Shown: piece by piece, positions 1 to 13,394 of the stretch
Layout: each line of letters starts with the position of its first letter
Position numbering within the stretch: the stretch's first letter is position 1
DNA from: Bostrychus sinensis
Taxonomy: Eukaryota; Chordata; Actinopteri; Gobiiformes; Eleotridae
Assembly (NCBI GenBank): GCA_020698575.1
Contig: CM036243.1
Coordinates: 15,243,903 to 15,307,902 of the forward strand
Length of the DNA stretch: 64,000 bases
Direction: 5' to 3'
The notes under the pieces: generated by a model
The model's database searches: none
What the model saw: only the letters and a program-made list of their open reading frames with translations
What the model was told of the DNA's origin: nothing
Made by a program: the position numbers and the translations under genes

Positions 1-344
1 CCGCCCCTGCCCCCATGCAGCACTTATGTCTTTACTTTCACTTTGCTACAAATAAAGTCTTTTTTGATTAACCTGTAAAGCACGTTGCACATTGCGCAGT
101 GCATATGGTTCTCTCCTCTCTCATTTACAATCTCACAGGAGACAGAGTAGCGGAGAGGTGGAGACATGCGAGAGCAGAGGCCAGAGTGTAGCGGAGGTAA
201 GAGCTAAATGTCCATGGGCACACTCAGGCAAAATTAGCTGCAAAATGCTCCTCCAGCTGTTTTTAGTCACAGCTTTTTTGAGACATGTTGCTGCCATCTA
301 ATTTTAAATAAGTGATTTGTCATGAAAGGGTAATTGGAGCAACA

Positions 345-470
345 CTGGTGCAGGAGGTAAGTGGGTGGCCCACTAACCAGACGGTGGTTCAATTCCTGCT
401 CTGACTAGTGCATTGTGTCTTTAGGCAAGACACTTCACACACATTGCCTACTCCAGTCACAGTAAAGCTG
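345..470 (+). repeat. tRNA-derived SINE fragment
   Basis: A B-box-like sequence, GGTTCAATTCC, sits at about 390. It is followed by the block around 415-450 (gtgtctttaggcaagacact), which is typical of a common fish SINE body. The left part (gtaagtgggtggcccactaacc) is consistent with a degenerate tRNA-like A-box region. No clean target-site duplication is visible. The class is inferred from the tRNA-like head plus familiarity with this block in fish genomes. Confidence 0.5.
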
Positions 471-502
471 CGATTTGTTTGTTGAAATGGCACTTTATCT
501 GC

Positions 503-790
503 TTCAAATGTTCAGTTCAATTCAGTTTTATTTATTTAGCCCAGTATCACAACAATTGCCTCAAAGGGCTTCACAAATAGTTAATCAAACATAAACACAC
601 AATCAGACATAACACACAATCAACACAAACAATAACTACACTAAACTAAACAGACCCAAGACATCCCTGTCCTTAGACCCTCCTCTGTAAGGAAAAACTC
701 CTAAAACAAACCCAACTGTGGGGGTAAAAAAGAAGAAACCTTATGGAGACAGTATTGAAGGAGACCTCCTCTCTCAGGTTGAGATGTTGT
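503..790 (+). repeat. Common teleost interspersed repeat, degenerate
   Basis: It begins with a ttcagttttatttattta-like segment (about 520-540), passes through a 'cctcaaagggcttcac' block, and has 'ggaaaaactcctaaaac' at about 690 followed by 'agaagaaacctta' at about 731. This order of blocks is very common across fish genomes. The class of the element is not clear from this copy. It is diverged and no terminal repeats are seen. Confidence 0.5.
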
Positions 791-1971
791 TTCTAAATTA
801 TGGTAAAAAAAATATTTTTTTTATGATCTTTGCAAACACTGAATTGCATTTTTATTTAAATTTTTTGGGGGAATTGGTGTTATAACTGAGTAGCTGTGTT
901 TCTTTCCTCTCTTGACCTCCAAAAAACCAAGGGAATCTTTGTCTGCCTCCCGTTGGGGCCTTTTGGAGAGGCTGCCTGACAGGCTCCGCTCACTCTGACA
1001 GGACGCTCTATTGACTCAGGGGTTGGCTCGACAGAATGGGCGGTCTGTTTGAGCTTTGATTTTTACACAGGAGGGCAAAATTCACAGCACTTGAAGCTGC
1101 AATACTGTAATTATGTCAACATGTTTGGAGTTTAGCGGTGCTGTGTAGAGACCCAAGACCTTCCAGCGGGGAGGAGCACACTTATTTATATGATCCGTGT
1201 CTCTGTCGCGAAAGGGAGGGATCAAATATTACAACAGACAAGAACAAGTGACAGATGCCTTTTGTGAAATGGAAGCAGGTAAAGCACTGGAGACATGCAG
1301 CATTGTTTTGTTTTTTGTTTTTTTTGTTTCCTTCATGCTGTTGTGTTTACATAGGAGACAATGCTAAGCTGTCTGTAATTCAGGGCAAATTCAAAAGATG
1401 TCAGCCATGTCATTCCAACCCCCGTTTTATGGTAGCATTGCAAAGATGTAAATTCGTCTAACACATTCCTGATAAAGGCAAGGCAGCGCGCCATAACCAT
1501 GTATTTGTATCATGAAATGGTAGGAGAATGTCTGCTCCGTAGCCAAGATGAGAATAAAAGCATGTTTTAAGGCCAAACAGGGTAACATCAGGATGTGAAG
1601 CCAAATGCGGTATCAATTTTCATGAGTCAAAATTACAGGCTGACAAGCTGTTGTGCTGTCTTCCTTCATGTTGATAATAGTCTTTTTTTAGGAAATATGC
1701 GTCTGCTCCGATGATGAAAGCTCTTCAAACAGCTCTCCTGTCCACTGTATATTCATGAGACTTCTCTAACTATGGCTGGTTGATAAACACATTTTTATTG
1801 TTTAATGTAGAACCAAATTGAATTTATAGAAGACTTCTATATTAGAAACAGAATATTGGCATAGGCCTGAACAGGGTAGTGCTGGTTATTGCAATGATGA
1901 ATCAGTAAGAATATTTTCATATCTTTTGGCAGCTTTCTTTCTTATTGTACAGTGATTTAGGAAGTTTACCG

Positions 1972-2080
1972 CCAGATGCCCTTCCTGTCGCAACCAGCCA
2001 CTTACTGTGATGGGAGTGGTTCGAAGCTCCGACCCTCCTAGTCGTGGGCGATCTTAACCCACTGTGCTACTTTTGCTTCA
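1972..2080 (-). repeat. Copy of the 'GGAAGGGCATC' LINE/SINE-tail family
   Basis: It reads 'ccgccagatgcccttcctg' on the + strand, the reverse complement of the ggaagggcatc block also found at about 36865, 59176 and (reverse) 45420. The family block 'ggtcccaagccyggataaatgg' is degenerate here. A gttcgaa motif near 2020 suggests a tRNA-like component. Assignment is by similarity among the copies in this window; the class (non-LTR tail) is inferred. Confidence 0.45.
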
Positions 2081-2261
2081 ATGTAATAATGACAACTGAT
2101 AATATACATTAAAATACATTTTACAGCAGATATGTGAGTTACGTATTTACTAAACCAGGATTAATCTTTAATCTAAACTAAGGCTAAATTTAGGTACAAC
2201 TGGGTTTTGGTCACATTGCAGTTACACTGAAGGCAATAATAGAACAAGGATTCAGCATATA

Positions 2262-2767
2262 TACCATATTTTCCAGACTATAAGTCGCACTTTTTTTCAT
2301 AGTTTTGTTGGTCCTGCAACTTATAGTCAGGTGTAACTTATATATCAAATTAAACATGAATCAAGGAGTAAACATTCCCATGTACAGCCGCGAGAGGGCA
2401 CTCTAGGCTTGTAACTACTGTCAGTAGTGATGTAGAATAAGCTGGAGAGCTCAGGGAATGTCCGTACCGTAACTTTTTTTGGACTCGCTGGCTTGTTATG
2501 TTAGTTTAGCCTATTCAGCCTCTCAGGATTGTTCTTTATGCTATTGTGTAGCTGAAAAACTGTTAATGTGTTACGTTAACATAACATAACATACCACAGA
2601 TACAGTAGTTCTGTGTGCTATTGCATAGTTGAATAACTTGCCTTTTCAGATTAAATGTCTGTTTTTGTATTTTGTGCGCCATATATATGTTTTTTCCTCT
2701 TCATGATGCATTTTTTCACTGATGCGACTTATACTCCAGAGCGACTTATAGTCCGGAAAATACGGTA
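2262..2767. mobile_element. MITE with 27-bp inverted ends
   Basis: The left end, 2262-2288 (taccatattttccagactat...), and the right end, 2741-2767 (...agtccggaaaatacggta), are inverted copies with two mismatches in 27. Both ends include a TA, consistent with a TA target-site duplication and a Tc1/mariner-type mobiliser. Internal sub-terminal repeats of 'cttatagtc' and 'gcgacttat' recur near both ends. The ~506-bp element has no transposase; the open frame at 2655-2924 partly overlaps its right end and is incidental. This end sequence is a familiar high-copy fish repeat. Confidence 0.75.
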
Positions 2768-3892
2768 TCTATGTCAGATTGAGGACCACAACATTTACAC
2801 AGCATTTGCTAATATCGCTAATCACAATAATGATAATTTTGCAATGTATTGTGTTGTATATGCAGCATCAATGCCGAGTGTTGATTCTCATACTCAATGT
2901 ATTCTGTTGAGTCATGCAAATTAGCCATGTGCGTAGAGAGCCCAGTTTGTGTGGTGTACAAATGTTATTAGACCTGGTTTATGCAGACTGAGAGGCTCAA
3001 ACAAGACATCCAACCTAAACTGTTTTAGTTTATTAGTTTAGTTTATTGTGAGGGTATGGTGTGGTATGCAGCACACATTTTTATTTTTATTCTTTTTATT
3101 TTTGTAAGAAAACAGCATTTTTTAATGACACTATACCACATTTGAACTATCTTTTTTCTACCTTTTTTAGCTCAAAAAGTATTTGAACAATTAATACGTA
3201 GTGGTTATTGGCATATCTTAACATATGTTTTTATACTTTGTACACCCCAGCACATTATAACTAGAAAACATTTTATCTTCCACCTTCATCTCCAAAAGTC
3301 AATGCCCTTTCCCTTGTTCCCTCGTATAACCACAGGTAGCTCTGCATGCTCGCTGTACCTCTGTTGGCGGCAGATTTTTTGCTGACCCTAAGCTCTCAGA
3401 TGTATTGCATATGGTGTTAATGTCAACAATGTTCTGTTTAGTTTCCTCTTATCTCTTTGAATCTACATTTAACCCTAGTGACAAAACTGTGTTAGATTGC
3501 AGTGTATGTACGTATCAGTCAGTTTTCTGGTTTTCTGGTTTTACATTGTGGACATTTGCTACACACAGTTACAAAGAAAACAAAGGAAGCAGAGTGTATA
3601 GAGACACAATAATGGCTGGATTGTTATTGTGGATTGCAAAACAAAATTACAAGACAAGTAGGCCTATACCTGATTTACACAAAGAAGACTAAATGACCAG
3701 CATCAATGCAGCAATGGAACACTGTGGAGTTCAAGTGGGTATAACGTATGTGCATCTAAATTCATCACTTATTTCCACATCTTCCACAACCAAAACAACC
3801 ATTAAACAAGCAAATAACAAACAATTTTCAGGAAATGTTAGGAGCGGATTAAGGAAAAAGTGTTGTTTTTTTTGGAAGTCTTGATGTAGGAA

Positions 3893-4025
3893 CACCAGTG
3901 CGGCGCATATGCAGGGCAATTACAGCCTGCTTTAGTGTTGTGGGTTCGAGTCCAGACGCCAACTGTTTGCTGAATGTCTCCTGTCACTTCTCGACTGCGC
4001 TGTCTAAAAAAGCCAAATTTTGCCC
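3893..4025 (+). repeat. tRNA-derived SINE, copy 1 of a local family
   Basis: It contains 'gtgggttcgagtccagac' (B-box GGTTCGAGTCC) at about 3940, preceded by 'gcagggcaattacagcctgc' and followed by 'tgtttgctgaatgtctcctg'. A diverged copy with the same block order lies at about 8842-9015, so these are members of one SINE family. The 3' end is A-rich (taaaaaagcc). No flanking duplication was found. Confidence 0.6.
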
Positions 4026-4659
4026 ATCAACTCATCCTTGAAAATTAACAATCTAACTTGGAACCTGTTTGCAAAGTGGCCTTTTTAACAGCCAAATAAT
4101 AAGCGCTTGTATAAAAGATTTTTAATGAACGTGTCCTCTGATATGTGCCATTTCAAATAGAGAGCACTATTTCCGACTCCATTTACCATTTTGTACAAGC
4201 AATGGTATGTTTTAAATGGAGACCTCCCTTTTGGCTTGTGTCAAGTCATGTCATCAAACTTGTATTTCTTCACTGCACAAATACATTAAGATGGGAAGTT
4301 AATGCATCTGGATTAAAGGCCACATTGCTTAATGCACAAGTAGGACATCATTTCAGTTAGGATCATCCTTGAAGTAATGCTCGCATGGTTATGTGACGTG
4401 TTGAGAAGCAGTGTAGACACCATGTAATTTACCAAATGGATGTGACTTGCATGCCTTTTGACATGCATGTTAGAAGTTCATTAATATTTAATATGATGTT
4501 CGAGAAATAAATGCAACGTCGTCTGAAAGAGCTTTTAACCACACACTGTTTTTGTTATAGAAGTCTCTGTACACACACCATTTTTTACAGTGAAAATGTG
4601 AAAGTCTGGGTATTATTTTAGTAATAATTGTAATTATACAGGTACTGCTATTGCCCAGA

Positions 4660-5060
4660 ACAGAATCACACGCATTAGTGGTGACCCTGGTTCAACTCCT
4701 GGCTTGAGTCCTGCTCAATATCTGCTCAATCCCATAACCTCTCCTCTCATAATTTTAACCTGAATGTCTCTAAATGCAAAACATGGAGAGCACACACCTC
4801 TGCTAAGGAAAGGCATTGACCTATCTCGCAATAGTAAAGAGAGTGCCCAGACCTGACTGAACCCTTGTGGCTACAGTTGGTATCTTTGGCCCTGTGATGC
4901 AGTATTATACAGTACAATGCTTTTAATAATGGCTGGATCCACACAATTCGCCCAATATACACAAAAAAATAAAAAAATAAAATACTGGTCCATTACGAGT
5001 TGTTTCTTAATAGCTCCAAAAATCCACCTATATATTCAGAATCAGAATAACAAACCAGCA
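4660..5060 (+). repeat. Composite repeat: tRNA-like head plus RTE-like tail
   Basis: The head has a B-box-like GGTTCAACTCC at 4690. The tail contains 'cttgtggctacagttggta' and 'tctttggccctgtgatgcag', then 'ggctggatccacac' and 'ggtccattacgag'. The same order of tail blocks recurs at about 43385, 52625, 58500 and 63375. The copy is strongly diverged. A SINE whose 3' part derives from an RTE-type LINE would explain the arrangement, but that is inference. Confidence 0.4.
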
Positions 5061-5439
5061 AGCCACATAGCGGAGGTAATGATTAAATAATAGTAATATT
5101 AACTAGAAGCATTTGGAGCACAGACCTTGGCCAAGTCATAGGGTCATTCACCTGAGAAAAACCCCTAAAGGCCTGGATCTAGCTCATAAGTATAAAAGAT
5201 ACATCAAGTCTTTGAACATACTACTGAAAGAGAAAAACCTTACCTTTCATTTGGTGTTATTTGCAAGTGTGTAGCTACGTTTGTTGCTGTGCAATATCCA
5301 ATTTCAGATTTAGAAACCCCCTAGATTTAGAACCTTCTTGATCACCAGAACCAGAATATCAACATGATCCGGGTCCAACTTTGTCAGATTATAACATCTA
5401 CCGTGATGTCATTGTTGTAATTATTTGCCAATGATTCTG

Positions 5440-5712
5440 GGCAGTATTTGCTGAGTTAGAAGCTGTAATTGCAAAGTTAGCCCCATTGCCAAATAGTAAA
5501 GAATCTTTTAAAAAGTTCCTGGATCCAATAGGTGATCCAGATCACCCCCAAAATGTAGTCACTTGTTCTTTTTTTCCATTTCTGACATTTCCTGAAATTT
5601 TCATCAAAATATGTCCATAACCTTTTGAGTTATGCTGCAAACAAACAAACAGACAGACAAACCAACGCCGCTGAAAACATAACCTCCACCTCGGTGGAGG
5701 TAATAATAGTAA
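5440..5712 (+). repeat. RTE-type LINE/SINE 3' tail
   Basis: The ordered blocks are: 'gtaaagaatcttttaaaaag', 'ttcctggatccaataggtga', 'cacttgttc', 'catttcctgaaattttcatc', 'ccttttgagttatgctgc', an (acaaac/agac)n stretch, and 'aaaacataacctccacctcg' followed by 'gtggaggtaa'. This 3'-tail arrangement is widespread in fish and invertebrates and resembles RTE-clade tails. Two reverse-oriented copies are at 24100-24560. No coding part is retained. Confidence 0.55.
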
Positions 5713-8700
5713 TAATCTAAATGATATGCCACAGCTCAAAGGAAGAATGGAAAAGGTTGGTTATAATCATGTGGGGAAAAGAGCGGAAATGCCTATGGTA
5801 AAATTAGCACGTTGTAAAGTGCTATAGTGAGGATTCCAAATGTCTTTCTTTAATTAGCATTCTGTTGTAAGAAGCCAGTTCCATGGATGGAAATGAGCCA
5901 TGTGTTCTACCCCCTGTCGTCCTGTCACTAATGGATGCATCTGTCAGATCATCTCTCTGGGCTCTGCTTTGACTGATGGTAGATCCCAGGATTCCTCACA
6001 GCGCCTTTACAGTCTCCCACTTCTCTCCCCATCCCTTCTCGCTTTCACACATTTCAGCTTTAGGATGGTGAAATCATTTCCATTTCTGCCATTAGTTGGT
6101 TGATTGGTACAGCTGTTTTTAATTGTTGGGGTTATCAAGTTAAGGAGCAGCAGCTGTCACAGATCTTTTGAGCTGTAAATGTTGGTTTAGACTATACAAT
6201 CTGAATATGATTTTGGAGGTTTTGTCAACACATTTAGCAAAGTGTTGTGATGAAAGAAATTATTCTGTGCATTTTTGGTATGCCTAAACAACACTAACCA
6301 AGCCCAAAAGTCAAATTAACTGAAACATGCAAAGTAATTTCTTAGTCACTATATAGGACACCATATAGTGATCTGTGGACTTAAATGTAGAACACAATAA
6401 ATCATGAAAAACGCCTCCGGTTAGATTGTTAACCATTTTGTTTTTTAATTGAATTGAATTGAACAAGCTGTGGCTCAGTCATTTTTAATGCCAAGTCGCT
6501 ATGTTGAAAATTTGATAATGTTGCTAAATAACACGTTACAGAGGCAGCAGTCCAATTACATGCCTAGTCTTCCCTCCCCCTAGACACTTCCTCTAGCTTT
6601 TCTATGGGAATATTGGGGCATTGGGCCAGCTGAGACACAGTGTGTTCTATAGGTGACCGGGGTTTTCACCTATCTCTGAGCCACCTTGCTGACAAATGCT
6701 TCAGATGCTACATGAGTATGTCTGCACAGGATTCCACGATACTTAAACTCCATTTGGGGCAGAAACTCCACAATCCTGGAGAGGACAGGCCATTCTGGGA
6801 GGTGCTGATTCTCATTCCATCCACTTGACTCAGCTGCAGTAGACCCCAGTACATGCTGAAGGTCCTGATTTGATTAAGACAACATCATCTGCAAAAATTT
6901 TAGACTGTATTGTTATTTTTCAAAATTATTTCAATAGTTTATTTAAAATAATAATAATTTCATTGAAACAAGATTTAGGTTTTTAAATAATAAACATTAC
7001 ATTATAGTATTATTATTATTATCATTATATATTATTCTATATTTTATTATATTAAGTCTCAACATGGGTCTGTTTTTGGGTAGTTTGTGAATGTGAGAAA
7101 ACCAGCTCATGCTTCGTTCTTATTCCTTATATTAATTAGTATTTGTTTTGTCTTAATTCTTGCCAGTGGAACCATACCCTATTTGAAGCAAATAGTGCAC
7201 TACTTGAATTCACTGTACAGTATTGTGCTGTCCTACTTAGTAATTCAGAAACTGCATTAGTAGTAATTGGTATTAGTGGTTTTGGACTGAGCCCAAACGT
7301 TACTAGTCCAAACCCCAAAAACTCCAACTTTGCTTGGGCAGCATACGTTTGTGATATTTAATTGTAGATGGACATTCTCCAGTTTTTCTTCACTATCCTT
7401 TTTCAAGGTCAAGTTAAAGTTTATCTATCCAACACAAGTATTTTTGAATGTAAAATGGAACTATGACCTAGTAGTAGTTCCCTGATCAGTTTAAATACAG
7501 AAATATGTTTACAGCCCAGAGACAGACAGAATAACAGAATATCCTTTTATGATAAATATAACTGGCCAATTATTGGGAGTGAACTGCAGAAGAGTCTGTG
7601 GTGAGTAATGCTCCTGTGCCTATGTTCCAATGCCTTTGAGCTTGTAAACACTCGGAACGCCGCTCCCCTTTATTTTCCACACTGCATTAAATGAAAGCTC
7701 TTGGATATGATATCAGATGCGTTTGTTTTTTGGACGCCTGGAGATCAGCAGTCCCTCTTCCCCTCCTTTCATTTCTCCACTCACCACTCACTAATCTTCC
7801 CATGCCCATTGATAGATATAATATAGGAGAGCTATTACTTAATTTTTGATTTGCTCAGGCTGTTTCCCCTCAGCCGTGACTCCCAACCGTTTATACTGTG
7901 ATTGCTCTTGACATTTTAATAAGAAACTTTGCAGAGCTGACCCTAAGGTACCCGCTGCTGTGCGCTTAGAATCACAACACAAGCAACTGTAAATATTTTG
8001 AGATTCAGCCTAGTTTTGCTTTCATCTGTCCCAAGCCTTTTTGCTTCCACTGAAGTCTAAACATGCTGAGAAGGGAGAATTAGTCTCAGTATGCATGTAT
8101 TGACGATAAAAAAATAAAATTAGCATATGTTACCAGTTATCTTTGAACATATATTTACTGCTCATTTCCTTCAGATTTTTTCCCTCTTAATGCATCTGTT
8201 TTTTTGAGACTGAGCAGGTGTCACATGGCGCACAGCAGGTGTACTCACACAAAATGGAAATATTTCCCCACAAAACAAATACACCAAATTATTACTTATC
8301 TTTGAAGAATCTCAGAACGTCCCACTTATCATTGAGCAACATGGGTATTCATCTGTCAAGTTTGGTTTAGCAGCATATGCGCTGATTATTTTACAGTTTC
8401 TTGTTAGCTACTTCAGTGCCAGGTGGGATTCAGTGGTGGTAATTCAACTCATGTAAAGAGGATGAAAGCAGGGAATAAGATGATTAGGCACACTTGCCGT
8501 TTTTATATTAAAATCCAAAACTGAATGAACATTTTAGAATATTACTTAAACATTTACATTCATAGCATAATTATGTTTGTGGCTATATCTGTACACATAC
8601 TGATTTTTCAAATTTCCAGTCAAGTAAGTAATAAAAAATTATAAAGCTAAGATTAAAACATAATGATCAAAAAAGTTTTTTAACAGAGTACATGTGAGCC

Positions 8701-8765
8701 ATTTTTAAAGCTTGGACAGGGCGTCTATATGCACTATTTATTTGATGATATGCTTGATTCTCCAT

Positions 8766-9107
8766 CAGTGGTTCTCAGCTGGTCTGATTTTGGGACCCAG
8801 TTTTAGAACCCACTTTTTACAAAACTTAAAGTAATAATAATGTGCCATTGTATGGCTTAGTGGTAGAGCTGCTGAGCAAATGCAGGGTAACTGCAGCCTG
8901 CCCCTGCATCGTGGGTTTGAGTTCAGACTCTGACAGTTTGCTGATTGTCTCTCCCCACTCTCTACCCAATTTCCTACTATACTCTGTCCTAACAAAAAAG
9001 CCCAAAAAAGTTTTTTTACTAAAACCTTTATGCCACATTTATTTCTAAATCATGTTTCACATACTTTACTGTGCTTTCAAATAAAATCAAATGGTTGGGA
9101 AGTGCTG
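8766..9107. mobile_element. Possible hAT-like MITE split by a SINE
   Basis: The left end reads 'cagtggttctcagctgg', a common hAT-MITE terminus in vertebrates, and the right end reads 'atggttgggaagtgctg', a weak inverted match to it. The SINE at 8842-9015 lies inside. The flanking 8-mers match at only 5 of 8 positions, so the right boundary is unsure. Confidence 0.3.
8842..9015 (+). repeat. tRNA-derived SINE, copy 2 of a local family
   Basis: It has an A-box-like 'tggcttagtggtagagctg' and a B-box-like 'gtgggtttgagttcagac', a tRNA-type promoter pair. The body 'gcagggtaactgcagcctgc' through 'gtttgctgattgtctctcc' matches the copy at 3893-4025. It ends in an A-rich stretch, aacaaaaaagcccaaaaaag. 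The three short open frames here are readings of the SINE, not genes. Confidence 0.65.
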
Positions 9108-11337
9108 TCCTTGATGACATCTCAGTCACTTAACAGTTATAATTTCATTAATTGGCATTGTAATTAAACTTAACACATACATTTATATGTGTTGGATATA
9201 TTAGACAACATTTCATAATAGTTCATAATCTAAACATTTTTTTTTTTCAAAATTCTAATAATTTTACATAGTTAATGAAATCAAGTCTGTTAGTCCTAAA
9301 TTCAGAGACAAATTCTCTTTAAGACTAATGCAAAGTACTGATGTGGAGCATATTGAGGAGATGCACAGATTTACAGACTAAGCCACTGAAATGCTGTTTG
9401 ATTGTTCTGGCAGGTAATAAACATTTTATGATAGAAGCTGAAGGCCCCAGGCTTTTCTTTGAATATAGATGATATAACATTTTACCTCAAATATAAGAAA
9501 ATGTGAAAGCTTTCCTTTGGAGTAAATGTTTTTTACTGTAAACGTGGGTGTGGCCAGCTTTGGTCTACAGGCTCCAGCTGAGAGAATAAAGCCTAAGTCA
9601 ATGCTATGATGTTAAAGGACGACTCCATGAAGGAGGTGAACACTAGACACCATTTATCAACATCAGTCATGGCTTATCATTGTGCTGGTAACTGCACATG
9701 AACCGGTTAGCATAGCGACTCGCAAGAATGTTACAGGTAGATAGCCCAGATTAATGTGGACTATTAGGCTTATCCATGTGTTTGTGACTAGAGAAGATAA
9801 AGTGTTCTGTCTGCTGGGAGATACTGTTCAACTAGGAAAATGTCATTGTAATGCATTTAGTGAACTTGGTATGCTTGAAATTCCCAGAACAGTAAAAAAG
9901 AACTACATGTTGAAGTCAAAGCAATGAAAAATCCCCATTGTTGGCCACATCCCTTTGTCTCCCTTTGTCTTCCCTTTTTCTCTTTAGGTATCTACAGTAC
10001 CTGTGTATATCCATCATGACAGCACTGGCCCACTGCTGTGATTCATTTCATCTCCTCCGACTACACATTGCCAGCAAGCCACCAACATTCTGAAAGCCTA
10101 AAACGTAACAGCACAAATGAATCTCAAGCTGTCAATGGCAGGTCCGGAATATTAAAATGTAAAGCGCTGCATTTGCCTCTCGTTCCACTGTGATGCCGCA
10201 CGACCCGCGAGACAATAGCCGCCCCACTAACTTCTAATGAGCAGTGCCCCTGGTATTTCAGGTCTATTTCCTTTAAGTGTTAGTGAAATACAGGAGGGGT
10301 GTTAAAGCACAGACAGTGGGGGTGGAAGGCGAGATGCGAAAAGAGCCGAGATGGATTTCTGTGGGAGTGGTGTGTGGGCATTAGGATGCTGATGGTGCAG
10401 GAGAGGCTGTGGCTTGGGAAATCACTGGTCTGTATCATTTCGCCACTCAAAGCCGCCATCGGAACAGCTTTTCACTGTTGTTCATTCATAAGAATCCCCA
10501 CGTCTGCCGTTGTTTTACACGAATAATATGCATATGCTGCTCTCAATATGCCATCAACTCCTAACTACAACCTATATACCTCTGAAATTGTGCTCCATGG
10601 CCCACAAGGCTTTCACATTTATTTTGACCAAGGACAAAAAAGTTGGAATACTGTGTAAAATGTAAATAAAAACACAAAGCAAGGATATGAAAATCTCCTA
10701 TAAAAATATTTTTGACACAATAGACATTTATCAAAAAAAAAAAAAAAAAAAAAAAGTTCATTTGGAAGTTGAAACCAGGCATAACAGCTTAGAAAAGTCT
10801 GGCCTGGGACAGTAAGAGGCTGGAAAAATGCTACTAATGAAAAAAACAAAACAAAAAAAAAACATGGTTATAAAAATAAAAGGCATAGTCAGTATGGGTG
10901 GTGCACTAATCAGCAAAAACTGCATCTATAAACTGTGTAAAAAAAGGTTCCTCAATTACATTAAATATCCCACCATCTATAGTACACAATACCATTAAAA
11001 GGCTCTGTCTTTTGTTACCATTATCCAAACATTTTTTAGATGTGTTGCAGCCATCAAAGTGAAAATGACCCAATATTATTTACTGATGTGGATGTTTCAA
11101 TATCAACAGCTGATTTATTTAATTAGTAACATTATATAGGTTTATAGTACAGTGCATTGTATAGAAAACTAGGAAGCTATAAGGAACGCACACTGCGGCA
11201 AAACAAACAACCCAAGACATGCTTGTTGAATAGATCATGGTGTACCAGAAGGCTTGAGTTCTACGTGCTCAGATTTTGATAGACAGCAAACCTTGCGCAG
11301 GTCTGCACCTCTGCACCTCTGCGCTGTGTTGCTCGAA

Positions 11338-11366
11338 CCCCACCCCACCACCACCACCACCACCCC
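11338..11366 (+). repeat. (CAC)n microsatellite
   Basis: A short imperfect (ccacca)n run in intronic sequence. Confidence 0.8.
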
Positions 11367-13394
11367 TCAAAAATAAATTAAAAAAATCAAATTTTTTTGA
11401 CATGCCCATATATTTGTGTCTGACTCAATAGTCATTTAAAACATGGCGATGCTTATCAGTTTTGGAGCAAGGCGTGATGTTTTGGTGGCGTTTGCATCTG
11501 TAAAAATCACTGTGGATGCCTAGCGAGTGTGGGCTCCAGGTTGTTTACAGCATTTGCAGACCTGTCATGTCCACTAGACTGGCCAAATCTAGTCTCTTTT
11601 CCCAGGCAGGAGTGATGGATTATCTGCCCTTAGGAGGCCATAATTCACCATTGTTCTCCTTCACTCCCTGCACTGGCAATTAAGTTTGTAATTGCTGCAG
11701 GTTATTTAAGTGTTTCTGTCAGACTTGCATGTGATTTTTTTATTTTTTTATTTTTTTTTTATTAAATGAATTTTCCCCTGTCAGTCAGTGCTAATAGACT
11801 TCTCTACCCCTCTGTCCTAGCTGTTTTTAATTCTGAAATATGGCCACTTTGTTTGCTTTACATCTAATTATACAAGATGGCTTTCAAAGTCAAAGAAATT
11901 ACCCACATCTGTGCTGTTAATTAAACACTTTACTCCGGCGTCAACATTTATAAGCATCAAGAAGTGAGAACTGTACTGTCACACCGATATGTTCTCTGTC
12001 AACGCTGATTTATTTTCCTTTTGTTTTGTAATTAATGAATTGATTATTTAACAATTGCTTACTTTTTTGTGGATCCAGGCACAAAAAACAAACCCATTTT
12101 GACAAAGGTTAGGACATTGTGTAAACAGGAAATAATAACAGAAGAAAGATAAGATGCGTCCAGTAGCAAAAAAAAAAATGAAATAGTACAATAGCAGATC
12201 ACACATAAGGACATAAAGAAATTAGTGGCTCTTGTCATTGGTATTCACACTGGATTATAGAGTATATTATTGCAGCGGTAACAATAAGGTGCATGGAGTA
12301 CTGCAGATCAAATCAGAAAACAGGACAGCGTATGTATGTGTGAACATGCCAGTTTAAGAATAGAATGGTTTGGAAAAATCTCATCTTTTTATTTGAAATA
12401 TGACAAAACAAAGGAGTTTTGCCTTAATTAGATAGGCATAGTTAGGCAGACAGGAAATCAGGGACAGAAACAGGGAATGGCATGGAGCAAATCTTCACCA
12501 GCCGAGAATCAACTGTAAGTCACTTGGATTGATGTGGTACGTGCTCTACTAGGTGAGCCATTGAGACACCCAATAGTTAGAAAGACAGAGTTTCATCTAG
12601 TAAAGAATATATTAGGTGGTCGTGATCTTTAGGATCTCCAGCAGCAACAAAACAGACATTATTCTTTACTGAAAATCACTGCATGCGTTCAGGAGCACTT
12701 CCAGAAGTCACTGTTTTTGAACACATTTTAGTTAAACTTCTGTCATCCAAAGATGCCCTATGTGATTCTGAAACATTGCTTATTTGGGCCAAAGCTCTAT
12801 AAAAATGTCTTCAGATTAATCAAAATTTGAAAAAATACCAACCTAAAAGTAGACTGCAGCTTTAGAACCTGAAGGTGTCCCTCTAAAGAATCATTGGAGG
12901 AGCTTGATTTGTGGCACTGCGCCTTTTCCCCATAGTGTATTCTTGTCTGCTCTACCACTAGTCTCATGTGACCAACTCCCACTTTGTGTAAGATGAAGGA
13001 CCTGTCTATTGTGGTTTCTATACTGTTCCCCTCTGGCTTCTCATCAAATACACTAGTGAGTATCATCAGGCTCCATTTACTGTCTTTTAAAACAACCAGT
13101 CCCCTGCCAGTTTGGTTCAAAAACAATTCCATAAACAAAGAAAGACATCGCAAAGTCTGCCCCAGTAAAAAGCCTTTGGGAAAAATGACACCTTACAAGC
13201 AATTTACTCTGTTCCCCATTGAGAGTTCAGTTTTTGTCTTCCATTCTTTGCCTTTCTCGATATCCTTCATCTCATTATATGCCTACATCATAGTCATTAC
13301 AATTTTAGGTGACATGTAATCACTGCCCAACGTAATTGAAAGAAAATTGTTGTCAGGATTGTTATTAATAATATGACCTATCTCTGTGTTCTAG

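Larger units (their letters stand above)
1..13394 (+). other. ctnna2: ctnna2 intron, 3' part (upstream intron)
   Basis: This is intronic sequence upstream of the first visible exon; it ends in a pyrimidine-rich acceptor, ...tgttctag, at 13394. The exon it precedes should follow the codons for the conserved alpha-catenin stretch just before LRKAV, and I do not find those codons here. Short open frames, including opposed ones at 12797-13319, have no recognisable homology and no splice context. The interval carries the repeats listed separately, a (CAC)n run at about 11338-11366, a poly(A) run at 10734-10755, a degenerate tRNA-like segment around 12480-12575, and a GC-richer unexplained patch at about 10136-10280. 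The remainder shows nothing I can name. Confidence 0.8.

Noticed and set aside
2655..2924. 89-codon open frame
   Set aside because: It reads out of the right end of the MITE at 2262-2767 into flanking intron.
12797..13319. Opposed 118- and 111-codon frames just upstream of the first exon
   Set aside because: They overlap on opposite strands, match nothing known, and neither extends the alpha-catenin frame; the upstream exon of the gene should encode a different, conserved sequence.
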